Source of the DNA: Manis javanica
Taxonomy: Eukaryota > Chordata > Mammalia > Pholidota > Manidae
Length of the DNA stretch: 64,000 nt
Direction: 5' to 3'
Assembly (NCBI RefSeq): GCF_040802235.1
Contig: NC_133156.1
Span: 181,052,351 to 181,116,350, forward strand
Under the pieces are notes generated by a model, which saw nothing but the letters and a program-made list of their open reading frames with translations, ran no database searches and was not told where the DNA came from. The translations under genes were made by a program, and so were the position numbers. This document shows, one piece after another, positions 22,501-35,549 of the stretch. Numbering within the stretch: the stretch's first letter is position 1; every line of letters begins with the position of its first letter.

Positions 22501-22619
22501 TGCCTTCCGCTTCTGCCTCCAGGCGGGAAGCGCACTAACTGGTCGTTGGGCCTCACGCGGCGCAGCGCCCGGGCCAAGCGCACCCGCGGCCCCGGCACGC
22601 ACAGGGCTCCACGCTTGGG

Positions 22620-22850
22620 GAGTGCGCGCGCACGCAGCGGCACGGGCTCGGCAGCGGCGGCGGCGACGACGTCACAGTCCGAGTTTTCCTTTTCGGGAGT
22701 CCCCGGCAAACATCCTGTGTCCATGTTTGGGCATTTACGTCACGACGGCAGGGCCGGGGCCTCCCGAAATGGCAGTGGCCCGGGGAGTCGGAAGCCCGGA
22801 GCCAGCGCCGCCGCTGCTATATAAGTGGGGGGGCCAAGCATTGGGGGAGG
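22620..22850 (+). promoter_or_regulatory. EGR4: EGR4 core and proximal promoter
   Basis: A CpG-rich promoter with a strong TATA box, TATATAAG at 22,818-22,825, predicts transcription start near 22,848. Upstream are CRE-like elements (ACGACGTCAC at 22,666-22,675; TTACGTCA at 22,735-22,742) and two CArG-like boxes with mismatches (CCTTTTCGGG at 22,688-22,697; CCATGTTTGG at 22,721-22,730). This is the layout expected of an immediate-early gene driven by CREB and SRF. Binding is inferred from motifs only. Confidence 0.75.
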
Positions 22851-23069
22851 CCGGCTGCGCTTTGGAGGAGCTGCCGCCCGAGGCTGGTCTCAGCTAGCAA
22901 GGGCTCCTCGGCCTGGCAACCACTTTCCCAGAGGTGAGCCCCTGGAGCCAGGAGCCCGGGTGCCCGGGTCTGCGAGGCGTGGGGCACCCCTACTGCCGGC
23001 CTCCACGCCACCCGCGCTCCCTCAAGCCCAGCGGGCGAGGCCCCGGCGCCCCGCAGTCGCCGCCGCGCC
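22848..23069 (+). other. EGR4: EGR4 5' untranslated region (predicted)
   Basis: GC-rich leader between the position predicted from the TATA box and the start codon. It contains no upstream ATG. The exact start site is inferred. Confidence 0.6.
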
Positions 23070-24909
<1,840 letters not shown>

Positions 24910-25063
24910 GGGGAGAAATGGGTTTGTAAATTGGGGCGTAGCCGTCCGGCGCGCACAAAAGGACCTGGCCTGACCCCACCCCTCCCCACTCCTCTTCCCG
25001 TCACGCCCGGGGGCCGGCTTGGTCCAGCTTCCAGTTCCCGGGAAGCGCCCACTGCACACGCCC

Positions 25064-25090
25064 TTCAGCACCAGCTCCGTGGACAGCTCC
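25064..25090 (+). promoter_or_regulatory. candidate expanded RE1/NRSE (REST site)
   Basis: The left half TTCAGCACC (25,064-25,072) is a perfect RE1 half-site. The right half GGACAGCTCC (25,081-25,090) matches GGACAGCGCC at 9/10. The spacer is 8 bp instead of the canonical 2, i.e. +6, inside the range reported for expanded REST sites. REST occupancy is inference. Confidence 0.45.
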
Positions 25091-25415
25091 CAGGGCCCAG
25101 GCGCTGTGTCCCGCGTTAGCTGCGCTTTGGGAAAATCCCTCTCAGGTCACCCACTGAGTAGGCATTTCCTTGGGACTTAAGACAGTCTTTTGTACTTGGC
25201 TTGACGCACGCCCCACGGCCTCCCCTAACCCCACCCCACCCCCAGAGACAGGCTGGGGCAGCGCAGAGCCGGTCTCGCGCGGGATTTTGTACAGCAATGT
25301 CGTTTCCAGCAGCCATTGGATGTAACGTTTTGCTTTGGGGTTATTTCCTTTTTGTTGTTAATTTTGTAAAGCAGACGCTACTCTCAAGCAGTTGACAAAA
25401 CTGTTTATTTTTGCA

Positions 25416-25421
25416 ATTAAA
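25416..25421 (+). terminator. EGR4: EGR4 polyadenylation signal
   Basis: ATTAAA preceded by 'ctgtttatttttgca'. It is the only plausible signal downstream of the stop codon within 600 bp. Confidence 0.75.
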
Positions 25422-25669
25422 AGTATCGTGCTAAAAGCTTACTAATTTGCCATCCAAGCTTCTGACCCTTGCCCCCAACCGCTCACTGCCGCTGGAGAAT
25501 ATGTGCCAGAAGAGAAAGGAGAGCCTCACGCTAATGGAGTCAGTATGCACCTTAAGTCAGGCACTGTGGCACATAGAAGGCATTCAATAAATATGTACTG
25601 AATTAAGGAATGGATTTAATCACAGCTGACCTAAGGGCTCAGGGTGTTTCTGGAAATGGAGCGTGGCTA

Positions 25670-25860
25670 AGAGGTTTAGGTGTTAAACATTATGCACATA
25701 TTATCTTCCTTAATTCTCACAATCCTGAGTGCAGCAGTCAGATACTCTGTTTCAAAGAGGAGGAAGCAAAGTAGGTAACCTGCTGGGTAACCCAGCCAGT
25801 AACAGACAGGGTCAAATTCAGATCTGTCTGGGTCCAAAGCCAGTGCTCTTTTTCAAATCC
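25670..25860 (-). repeat. MIR SINE, antisense
   Basis: 'ttatcttccttaattctcacaatcctgagtg' through 'taacccagccagtaacagacagggtcaaattcag' is antisense MIR. Confidence 0.7.
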
Positions 25861-27460
25861 CAGAATGGAGGCACCTCATCTTAAAAGCACTATTTGGAAA
25901 GGCTTCTTACCAGGAGATGAAATAGGTTGGGCAACTACAAGGAGCCCCAGGGAGTAGCGACAGCAACACAAGACTGCAGTATTTCAGCACTATGAACACC
26001 CAGAGTATTGGGTATTACAGAAGTTCCAGGCGGTGCCTAGGCATCTGTATGAGAGTCACATGCTGTGAGCTAGACCACTGATAGGCAAAGCCAAGCCCAG
26101 CAAGGAGAGGGTGCCTGTCAGAAGCTCTTCCCGCAGAGGAGCTTCCCCAAAAGGAGATATACCCATTTACCATCTAGCCTTGCACCTGGCACAGACCCCT
26201 TTTCCCTACCCCTCTTTCCAGGTGAACCCTTCATGGCTTTGCCCAGGAGGTCAGAGTGGAGAGGGGGCAGGTGGAGCTGGGAGGTTGGTGAGGAAAGCAT
26301 GACTCTGATGGGGAAAGTGAGAGGTGAGTGAAAATTAGCCCCCATTTACTCCCTGAACTTCCAGCCCCAAAACTTTTTCACTCTTTTTGGTCACCTTTGG
26401 CAGAACTTGAAGCATTAAAAACCTTCTGTGCACCCCATTTCTCCTTCCCAGCAATTCCTCTCTGTTAAGGAAAGGGTAGGGCCTGTCTGGGGGTTTCACT
26501 ATTTTCTCTTCTGAGCTGAACTGTTCTTGAATTAAGAGAGCCTTATTGCTCTATTATGCCAGATCAACCCAGATTCTGAGCCTTTGGCTCCTTCATCCCT
26601 TCACTCTCAGATGTGCTCACCCTCTATCCCCACAGTCCAGTTGACCAGAGACAAAATTATAAAATCAGAGAATTCCACCCATTTCTCTCCCTAAGTGTTA
26701 AGTACTTTCACATGGCTGAGTATCTTGTATTTAATAAACCAATTTGTGGTAAGGGATTTAGTATTACCTCTTCTAGGAGAATTAACATTTTAAAAGAGTA
26801 GCCGGCAGAGGGCAATGTTTAGCCCTACAGAAAGGCTCAAATGACAGACCATCAGACACTAATAGGTAAGTGGTAGGTTCATGGAAACATAAGATAATGA
26901 TGCGTCTCATTTATCTTGCTACTTGAGTGACCACACTTTGTACTTATAGTCATGAAAGTGACTTTCACTGATTTCAGTTTCCATGCAAAATATGGTAAAG
27001 AAGAGCACAGAGGCCCAGATTTCAAACAACTGGTGTTAAACCACACACTTCGAACAGAGGAAGAAGCGCTGACAGGCTATGGGTTGGTGACAGCTAACCA
27101 CGCCATCCTTGCCCCCTTCAGCAGCCTTATTTTGCTCACACACCCACCTAGGCCTAATATCACTGATGAGAAAGTTGGAATGCCAAAGAAGTGACTTAGT
27201 AGTGGTGTTGGTACCAGAACCCATCTTGGTTCCCCGATGAAAAGTTCCTCCTATTAATCCCAAGGGAAACGGCTCCATTTACTGGACCTTCCCCTAGGAA
27301 TTCTGAAGTAAGAGAATGTGAGGTCAGAGATGGAAAGAATTAAAATCAAACAATCAGAAAATCAACCCAAACAGAATCAAAGACTAAGAGCTCATTGTCC
27401 TTACTTGTTCCTCTTCTTCATCTGGTCCTCAAAATGTGGGTGTTTTCCAAACCTTGGTTC
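25861..27460. other. intergenic DNA, nothing recognised
   Basis: No exon, RNA gene or nameable repeat. Short open frames have no recognisable product. Confidence 0.4.
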
Positions 27461-27464
27461 TGAG

Positions 27465-27910
27465 CTCTCTCCTATTGCCTGTTCCCAGCTTTCAGCTCTC
27501 ACAGCTACAGAGATGACTTCTAAGTCACCCAGGCCTGGTCCTCACTCCAGCTTCAGCCAGCCCCTTGGTTTTGATTAATGAACATCTCCATGTGGATGTC
27601 CCACCACTATTTCAAATTCACTGTTTAAAATCAAATCATCCTTCTCTCTACCCAATTTCTGCTAATGGGAATTATTATTTGTTTGGTTCCCTGGAGTCAC
27701 CCAAATAACTAAAATTCTTCTGTGGGATTCACCTTTGACCCTTCCCTCCTCCACATCTAGTCTGTCACTCAGACCTGTTTGATCTTAGTGAAGTTCTTCA
27801 GGGCCTTAACGACTTTCATTCATGGTACATTGCTTCCTTTTGTATATTGTGGTCTTTAGCTTGTAAGCTCATTTTCAGTGAGGATTTACCTGGACAGTAA
27901 TACTCTGGGG
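27465..27910 (+). mobile_element. LINE-2 fragment
   Basis: It reads as L2 sense: 'atgacttctaagtcacccaggcctggtcctc', 'catctccatgtggatgtcccaccactatttcaaattca' (the L2 'stwMshrhLkl' coding segment), followed by 'gattcacctttgacccttccctcc'. Confidence 0.7.
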
Positions 27911-28544
27911 CCCGGGTTAGGCATGTGTTTATCCCAAGAAGTTTTGTGTTTGCCTGTGCCAGCAACTTGTGGCAGCCTGTGCTCACAAGCAAACTGGAGT
28001 ATCAACTGATAGAGATCAGTTTTTATCTTAATTTCTTGGCCTGGGATTCCTGTACATACAGGTGTTGTGTGTTTAAACCCTAACTCAAATAGTTATTAAT
28101 TCTCAGAGGCAATTAACTCCCTCAATCCTCGAAAGCAGGGTCCAAGTCAGGACAGAAGAGCAATGTTCCCTGGCCCCATACCTCCTGTGGTTAGTCACAA
28201 CACATCTCTTGCTTTCATTTCTTTGTCTCAATTACCTTACTTTGGTTGATGTAGATTTTCTTTCCTTTCTTGTAATCTCAGCTAAACATTTCAAATGTCT
28301 GTTACATTTTGTGAACCAGTCCACCTATTCTATAGCAGTAGGGTCTATGATTTATTTATTCAACAATATTGATTAAAACTGAAGCCAGAAGATGTTGATT
28401 CCTCTATTAAAATACTTCCCACATTTATCCTCTCTGTGCCTATTGCCAGCTCCTCAGTCCATGCTACCCACTTCACGTATGTGTACACTGTGGCTAGGAC
28501 AGTCACATAGAATTGCATAGGAGCCTATAGGTAGAAGGAGTTTA

Positions 28545-28730
28545 TAAGAATACCCTTTCTGACCCCTCAGTGTATAAAGGAGGAAACTAAGGCTCAAGAA
28601 GTTTGGGGGTTAAGGCTTAAGGGCACACTGATGATGAGAGACTGAAGTGGACCTTGAACCTGGGCCTTCCAGTTCCAAGATCTGGGACTATCCCTATTCT
28701 GCAAGTATTATTGAGTGCCTACCATATTCC
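28545..28730 (-). repeat. MIR-like SINE, antisense
   Basis: 'aaaggaggaaactaaggctcaagaag...gggcacactgatgatgagagactgaagtggaccttgaacctggg' is a diverged antisense MIR. Confidence 0.5.
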
Positions 28731-28959
28731 ATGTCAGTGGTCCCCAACTTTTTTCCTTTCCAGTGCACCTGAGGAATTCAACACACACATCAGTAACAAA
28801 GGTTCACTCAAGTCCTGATTCTCACCGTAGAGAGAGGGGAAGAGTAGTATGAGTCTTGGTGTGAAGTAAGATATGCGGGACGGTTTGACAAAGCAACACA
28901 GGATGTCTGCTATTCTCCCCTCCCCCAACTCCTGCTTCCTATTTGAGACAAGCCTGCAC

Positions 28960-29310
28960 TAAACCAAACTGAGCTACGTCTGCCTCCATTCTCTCTCCAT
29001 TCCACATTGCACATTGCTACTGATGTGATTTCCCTAAAATATTATTCAATGTTTTATCTTTAATTGACCACAGCTTCCACTTTCCTCCAGAAATACACTG
29101 CAGTTAAAGCCCTCCATGTCTGAACCAAATTCATCTTCTCCCTCCTCTGTCATTTTTTCCTTTACTCTGTTCTCTCCCCTCCCTGCATGTACTATCCAAC
29201 TCCTCCCACCGCTGAGCTCCTTCAAAGGTAGAGACCTTGTGTGATCCACCCGTGTGGATACCATATCACCAAACTTACTGCCCATACACTAAAGTACAAT
29301 AATTTTGTGC
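28960..29310 (+). mobile_element. LINE-2 3' fragment
   Basis: 'ctgatgtgatttccctaaaatattattc', 'ttgaccacagcttccac', 'aaagccctccatgtctgaaccaaattcatcttctccc' follow the L2 3' succession. Confidence 0.55.
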
Positions 29311-29689
29311 ACATTGGTTGGCCAAAAAGGGCCTAAAGTGCTAAAAGGAGAAAGGAAAAGAGAAAAGGGGAAGAGGAAGGGAGGTGGTTGGAGAGCATGA
29401 AGCTGGGAAAGGGTCAGGAGGGAGAGATGGGAAGAAGCAGGATTGAGGCCCTAGTCCAAGCCATGGGGTCTCATGAGGGGGGACCACATTTCCAACTAGT
29501 CTGTGGATGTCCAGTTCTTGTTGAGCCCATGATTCTCTGCCTTAGCACTGGGCCCCCCAAAGTGTCTGTCACTCAGCTCACTCTCTCTTGGTTTCTCTGG
29601 CCCACATGGAGTGGGATTCAGTTAACATTTTTAGAACTGTGGTTCCCATAACAACCAGGCAGGAACTGTTGTCTGTGAAATGTAGCATG

Positions 29690-29960
29690 GGCACACATGC
29701 GCACAAGCACACATGCATGCACACATACGCACACCCACATACACATACACAAATACACCCACACCCACACACAAACACATGTGCATTTGTTATACATATA
29801 TGTGCAGTGTATTTCCACATATACACACATGCATTCACACATACATGTACTCACATATGCAGACATGAGTGCATATGTATATGCACAGACATACACCTGC
29901 ATGCACATGCATGCATATGCTTTTGCACAAAAGCACATACATACATACACAAGCATGCCC
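29690..29960. repeat. degenerate (CA)n/(CATA)n microsatellite region
   Basis: About 270 bp of imperfect CA, CATA and CATGCA runs. All Cys/Val/His/Thr-rich open frames here are artefacts of the repeat. Confidence 0.9.
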
Positions 29961-30129
29961 TAAATCGTTTTTGCATATTCACAAGAAGCACAGGGTGAGG
30001 ACAAACATCACTAGAAAAGGTAGAAACAAGACAATATATGGATATTTTTGGATCACTACAGAAGTGGGTGGATTTAGGGAATCTGAATTTTGGTAGGGGA
30101 AGGCTGAGTGAGTTTAATACAGTAAAGAG

Positions 30130-30350
30130 GTTGGAGAAGGGTCCCATGGTTAAGCAAAGACTTCGGAGTTTGGTGATGTGAGTTCACATCCTGGCTGTGC
30201 CATTTCTTGAACTCTGAACTTTAGCTTTCCCATCTGTAAATTGGGGGTAATAATATACCTACTCCATAGGTTTATTAGGATGATTGAATGGCATCAATAT
30301 GATTAGTATAATGCTTGGCACTCGATTAATAGAAACTGGTATCATTTAAA
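30130..30350 (+). repeat. MIR SINE, sense
   Basis: 'gatgtgagttcacatcctggctgtgccatttcttgaactctg...cccatctgtaaattgggggtaataatatacc...ttggcactcgattaatagaaac' is sense MIR with its 3' end. Confidence 0.75.
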
Positions 30351-31369
30351 TCTTAGGAGAAGTGATTTCTCATTCGCTCAATCTAAGAACACTTTCTGGA
30401 GGAAGAAAGAAATTTGGGAGCTAAAGAAAGGAAGAGAAGGTGTGGGGAGGGGGTAGTTTGATCTGGCCACTATTCAACCTCAAACTTTACTAAATTTGCC
30501 TCTCCCCAGGGCCACTGACAAGTCTACAAATGATCCTTCCTGATACTAAATGCCCAATGCCTCTGCCTCAGCTGGAGTAGAATGTGGCCAAGGGAAGTCC
30601 CATTAGCCTTTACTGGAGAATCCTGGGGCTATACTGGCTTTCTGCTCTGCTGCAGCCAGACTGCCCTTTATGGCCTTGGTGCTCAACCTTACCCAAGCCT
30701 GTCTCTATGCCTCAGCCCAAGTAACATCCCTAGCCTGAAATTCCATCTTCCCCTTTCCTCATCCAAAGACCAGCTCAGCCCTGGGCTTGTAGCCCCTGTC
30801 CCCTGATTGCTCAGGCCCCACTGTAGCCCTGTGGACGTCTTCCAAGCCTAGAGCAGCCAGACTGTTTCTGCTTCTTCAGCTGGACAGGCCTTAAGCCAAG
30901 GGCCACGCAGGCCCTCTAGATGCTCTAGTTCCAGGGATCCAGGCTTCTCTGCTAACCATGTTCGAGGTGGAAGTGGGTTAGAAGGAGCAGTCCGGAGGCC
31001 TGCTCTTTTCTTCCTCTGGGTCTGCGATGGAATTTGTGGCGATAGCATGTGCTCCTAGGTGGCACCCTCAAGGGCAAGGCTGGGTTCCAGGACACCAGTA
31101 GCCTGAAACAGCCACTCCCACCTCCCCATATTCCCTAGGGATGCCCAGAGCGGACTTATTCAAGCAGTCTCCGCAGAGACCACGCATCGGACCCGAGGTC
31201 GCCAAGTCCACAACCTAGGCGCGTAGCCCACGGGCCGCTTAGGGGCCGGGGCACATATCCCAGGAGTATTGCAGCGCGCCGGCGCTCTTCTACAGAACCG
31301 CCCACCCTAGGATTCGTCCCGAGTAGGAGCAGGCCCAAGCCAGGGTGGTAGGGTTAAGGAGGAGAGGTT
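30351..31369. other. intergenic DNA, nothing recognised
   Basis: Composition rises in GC toward the FBXO41 CpG island. No exon is identifiable. Confidence 0.4.
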
Positions 31370-32110
31370 CGGATTAAAGGTGGGCAGCAGAGGCCACAAC
31401 TGGGGGTGCTCGGGGCCGGGAGAATGCTCAGGGCGGTGCCAGGAAGCGGCAAGACGGAGACCCAGGAGCAGCGCGGCCAGGGCGGTCCCTGCACCCGAGG
31501 GCGGCGCCGTGGACCCCTCCCCCATAGAAGCCACCTTCAGCAGAAAACGTGGGATCCCGGCGCAGCCGCTTCTGGCGGCGTCTGCCGCTCCCCAGCTTGC
31601 AGGAGCGCCCGCCCCAGAGGAGGGGCCGGCTCCGCCCCACCTCCTAGCTGCCTCCCTCCCCCTTCCCTTCCTTTCCTCCGGCCGCGCACCCCCTCCTCCC
31701 TCCTCTTCTCCAATCTTCCCCCACCCGGTTGGTGGGCCCCTCCCGCCGCGACTGGCTGGGAGGCTTGGCCGCCCCCGCCCCGAGAGGGAGGCGGGGGCTC
31801 CAGACGCGGCGGTCACCCGAGGCTGCAGTGGGGAACGAGATCCCAGGCCCCGAGGCGGCCCTTCATCTGGACCGGGCACGCGGGGGCTGCCTCTGCACCC
31901 CCAGCCGGGGCCTGGCCTCGCCGCGGGGTGGAGGAGGTAAGGACGAGTCGCGGGTTCGCAGTGGGACCGCTCCTGGAGAGAGAAGGCAGGCAGGGAGGAC
32001 CCCAGCCGCTGCCTCTTCCTCTTCCTTCTCCCCCACAGCCCTCTAGAGGCCCGCGAGGCTGCCAGACCGGCAGGGATTCTGGACAGGCCAGACCGGAGGC
32101 AAGGAAGGTG
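31370..32110 (+). promoter_or_regulatory. FBXO41: CpG island, probable FBXO41 promoter
   Basis: Dense CpG and Sp1-like GGGCGG/CCGCCC sequence begins about 6 kb after the EGR4 polyadenylation signal and 12.4 kb before the first FBXO41 coding exon. In human the FBXO41 5' end lies, from memory, a similar distance from EGR4. No TATA box is seen. Long open frames on both strands here reflect GC richness. Confidence 0.65.
31750..31936 (+). other. FBXO41: probable FBXO41 non-coding first exon
   Basis: A strong donor, GGAG|GTAAGG, ends an exon at 31,936 inside the CpG island. The partner acceptor would be 'ctcttttccag' before 44,359. The 5' boundary is arbitrary; transcription starts in such islands are usually spread. 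Confidence 0.45.
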
Positions 32111-33430
32111 TTAATTTAAGGAATTAAAATCCGAAGGATTTGAGACCAGGTTTCCCATCCCCCCTCTCAACAGTCGCTCCCTGTGCGCAGGTTGGGGGCC
32201 GGGGCGGGCTCCAGACCCCAATGAGACTGTGGACCTTGGAGAGCAGGGGCCAGAGGGAGGAAGGAGGGGCAACGCCCGCAAATCCCAGCCCACTCCACCT
32301 GCTTCTGAAAAGGGGTGGGGGAGGGGCTTGGTGTTGAGGCCTGGCTGGGCACCTGTGCGGGTGGTGTCTGAGGGTGGGAGGGTTTAGGTATCTGTGTGTG
32401 CGTGCTGCTGGGCACGTGTGACAGTCTACGTGGTCTGGAGGTGTGCATGCATGTGCACACGTTTCTGTCTGCTCATATTCCAGTGCCTGGATGTGTGCAC
32501 CCCACTGCATTGCATTGCTTTGCATTTGAGTGTGTGACACGGTGCCTATGTGCACTTACTAAGGTCCGCCTGTAAGAGTGGGCCCTGCTCTCTCCTTAGG
32601 CCGAGTCTGCAGCTGTGGGTTCAAATGATTTTCTGGGTGTGGGATTCATATGCTGGAACCATGTGTGTGACCTTGGGAGGTGTGTGCATGTTTGCAGGAG
32701 CCTGAGAGTGACTGGGGGCTTAGAACAGAAAAGGCAGTATCAGGGCAGTCAGGAAGCAGAGGACTGGGTACTTTGACCCCTGTGGGTCTTGACCAGGCTA
32801 TAGTGACTACTCTGGGATGTAAACATGTTGGAGCCCCATCCCCAGCTGTGGAGAGCCAAAGACCCTCCCTCCCTCTTGAGGGTTTAGAAGGATTTAAAGA
32901 GGCAGGGGGCATTCCTTTATTCCTTGTCCACGGGGACACCTCTGACTGCCTCTCCCTCTTTAGAATACCTCCTCCACATGCTGGCAGTTGTCTCCTGAAG
33001 CTTACTTCATTTATTTGGCCTGTAAAATCATCTATTAACACCCAAATCTCCCTCCCCATTTCTGTAATTTCCACCTTTTCTGCTCCTCTCCTGCATGTGG
33101 ATTTTATATGGAAAGAGAAGAAAGAGCTCAGGGGCCCAGAAGGCCAATGGAGAGGAGATGCCAGGGGCATGGTGGGGAGCTGGGCACAGGGGGAAGGACC
33201 ATAAAAAACCAAACTCTGCTAATGTCTCAATTTTGCCTGATCAAATTTAACAGAGAAAGAGAGTGAAGGAGTTTGGTGATATCCACACGTTCATTTCTAG
33301 ACTTAGGGGTGTTTTTGTTTTTGGAATATTTGTGCTGAAAGGGGATAATGGTTGTTGAAAAGTAATTGCCATCCTGCCTTTGAATTCCCAGGACTTTCTT
33401 ACCTCTCTGGTAGCCCACCACCCCTTTATT
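32111..33430. other. FBXO41 intron 1, first part, nothing recognised
   Basis: GT-rich low-complexity sequence at about 32,390-32,560, otherwise no nameable feature. Confidence 0.4.
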
Positions 33431-33524
33431 CATTCATTTGACAAATATTTATTGAGTGCAGTATGGGCCAGCCTGTGAATATTACAGTATCAATGCGACA
33501 TTCCACTTCCAACCAGAAGGAACC

Positions 33525-34215
33525 TAGTGTTGAGACTAAGACCGTGGGTTTTGAAGTTCATCAGGTAGTACTGGGTTCAAATCATAGTTTGTCACTGTTT
33601 CAATTATACATTGGTGCATAACAAGCCACCCCAGAATTTAGGGGCCTCAAACAACAGATATTTAATATTTCTCATGGTCTGTGGGTTGGCCATGACTGTG
33701 GCTGTGGGCTTACTTGGTACCTGTCAGCTGTGTTCAGTTGAGAGGGTGGCTGGAAAGAAACACCAAGATGATCTTTCATCCTCCAGGGTATCTCTCCACA
33801 TAGCTTCTAATCCTTCAGTAGTTTAGCCCAAGTATTTTACATGGCAGCTGGATCCTAAGAGGAAGTATTCCAGGAGGGTAAGCCCTTATTTACAACTGTT
33901 TATCAAACCTTTGTCTGCATCAGACTTGTGCATGTCCCACTGACCAAACCAAGACACATGGCCACACTCTAAGTCAATGTGGAGGGGACCACGTAAGGGC
34001 AAGAATACTGGGAGGCATAGCTCATTGGAGGCCATCAAAGCAACAGCCTGTTACAGTCACTTACAATACTTGGGCAAGTGATTTGGCCACCCTGAGCTTC
34101 AATTTCCTCCTCCTAAAATGGACATGATACCACCCATTTTGCAGCATTGCCTTGAGAACTAAATGAGAAGCATGGTATCTGATCAAAATAATGAGTAAGT
34201 AAATGTTCACTATTT
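33525..34215 (+). repeat. MIR split by a younger interspersed repeat
   Basis: The MIR 5' part (33,525-33,600, 'gtactgggttcaaatcatagtttgtcac') resumes at about 34,053 ('gtcacttacaatacttgggcaagtgatttggcc...aattaaatgagaag'-like). Between them is a different old repeat opening 'ttggtgcataacaagccaccccagaatttaggggcctcaaac', a common mammalian family I cannot name with certainty. Confidence 0.6.
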
Positions 34216-35545
34216 AGATTATTAGACTGCAAGCACCTTGAGGACATGACTGTTTTATTTATCTTTGTGTCCCCAGTGCCTGGCATGGACCTTATGTTTG
34301 GCGTCTTTTTGTTGAGTGGGTGAAGTAGAATGAAACAGAGAAGCTCTGTTCAAGCTCTGCTTAGAGCGACAATGTCAAAAAAGCTTAGCAAGTTCTTACC
34401 TCCCAGTGGATGACTAGCAGAGCCAGGGAAGAACTTGTTATTAAAGATGATTCTTAGATTGACCTAATTGTAACCAAATTCATCTAGTTCCATGACAATG
34501 AGTGGTGGAAATCACTTTGGTTACATGAAAACAGTGAATTCATCCATTAGCCAGTGTGAGTCCTCTAAGAAGATACTGATGTCTACTGTGTGTGAGGAAG
34601 GTGTGAAATGAATCACTTGCATTGTCCCTGCTCTCTAATTTGTGTGTAGGCCAGGATCTGATGTGTAACAGGTCTTTGACTCTCCAGCATGTGATACCTG
34701 CTAACATGTGTTGAAGAGCTATGGGAAGGAGTGATTCATGCTGTGATGTGATTTGATCTGGAGGAGAGGACCCAGGAAGGCACCGTGGAAACTGCAGCAT
34801 TTGAGCCGGGTCTGCAGAAATCACCAATTGGAGAGGGAGTCCCAGAAAGAGGGACCAGTGTGAGCCAAGATTGAGGATGTGACAGCACATGGCACTTCTC
34901 AGTGAAGCTGAGCCCCACAGGGCTTGCTAAGGATGCGTGTGGGAAGCAGAGGCAAAATTTAGGGCTGACAAGGCTTGGTGGTAGTCAGATCCTGGCCAGC
35001 CTTGAGGGCAGGCAAGACAAGGTGGACTTTACCTCTCAGAAGATGGCTTGCCTTTAGATATTTAGAAGAAGAGTGACATGACTGGATCTATATTTTCAGG
35101 AAACATGAGAATTCAAAGCTGGAGGAATCAGAGACTTCAGGTCTGGGGCAGCAGCTATAGAAAAGCAAGAAGTAGACAGAGTCAAATATTCAGACAATAG
35201 TATTGACAAAAATCAGTGATTGATGAGATCTGAGGGGGACACTGAGAATTCAGTGATGCCTTGGTGAGTCACGTCCAGGTTGCTGAGTAGATAATAAAGA
35301 TGTTGGTCAAGAGGGGAAACACGAGAAAGCAGGTTTGAAGGTGAGTATTGTGGTATTGGGAGTTCAGTCGTAATATGCTCTGAGCTATCTACATTGAAAT
35401 ATCCCTTTTCATCCTCTCTCTACGTGGTGCTTCTAAGAAAGAATTGCTACAAATTTCAGGTCTAATGCATTGAGTTATCTGTGCCCCAGGCTAGCAGACG
35501 TGATGGTATAGATTATAGGTTATCTCTAAGAAACATTTAAATATG
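34216..35545. other. FBXO41 intron 1, no gene
   Basis: An L2-like 3' end is suggested at 34,225-34,325 ('gactgcaagcaccttgaggacatgactg...ccccagtgcctggca'). The rest is unassigned. Confidence 0.4.
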
Positions 35546-35549
35546 TTCA

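Larger units (their letters stand above)
24910..25440 (+). other. EGR4: EGR4 3' untranslated region
   Basis: Runs from the TGA to just past the ATTAAA signal at 25,416-25,421. It holds an AU-rich 'tgtttatttttg' patch near 25,401-25,413, typical of short-lived immediate-early mRNAs, and a split RE1-like site at 25,064-25,090. Confidence 0.75.

Noticed and set aside
31406-32119. 237-codon and overlapping open frames in both strands of the CpG island
   Set aside because: Stops are rare in GC-rich DNA. Frames overlap on both strands with Pro/Arg/Gly-rich products, and a splice donor cuts the region.
32646-33212. 188- and 174-codon open frames on opposite strands
   Set aside because: Mutually overlapping frames in intronic sequence without recognisable product.
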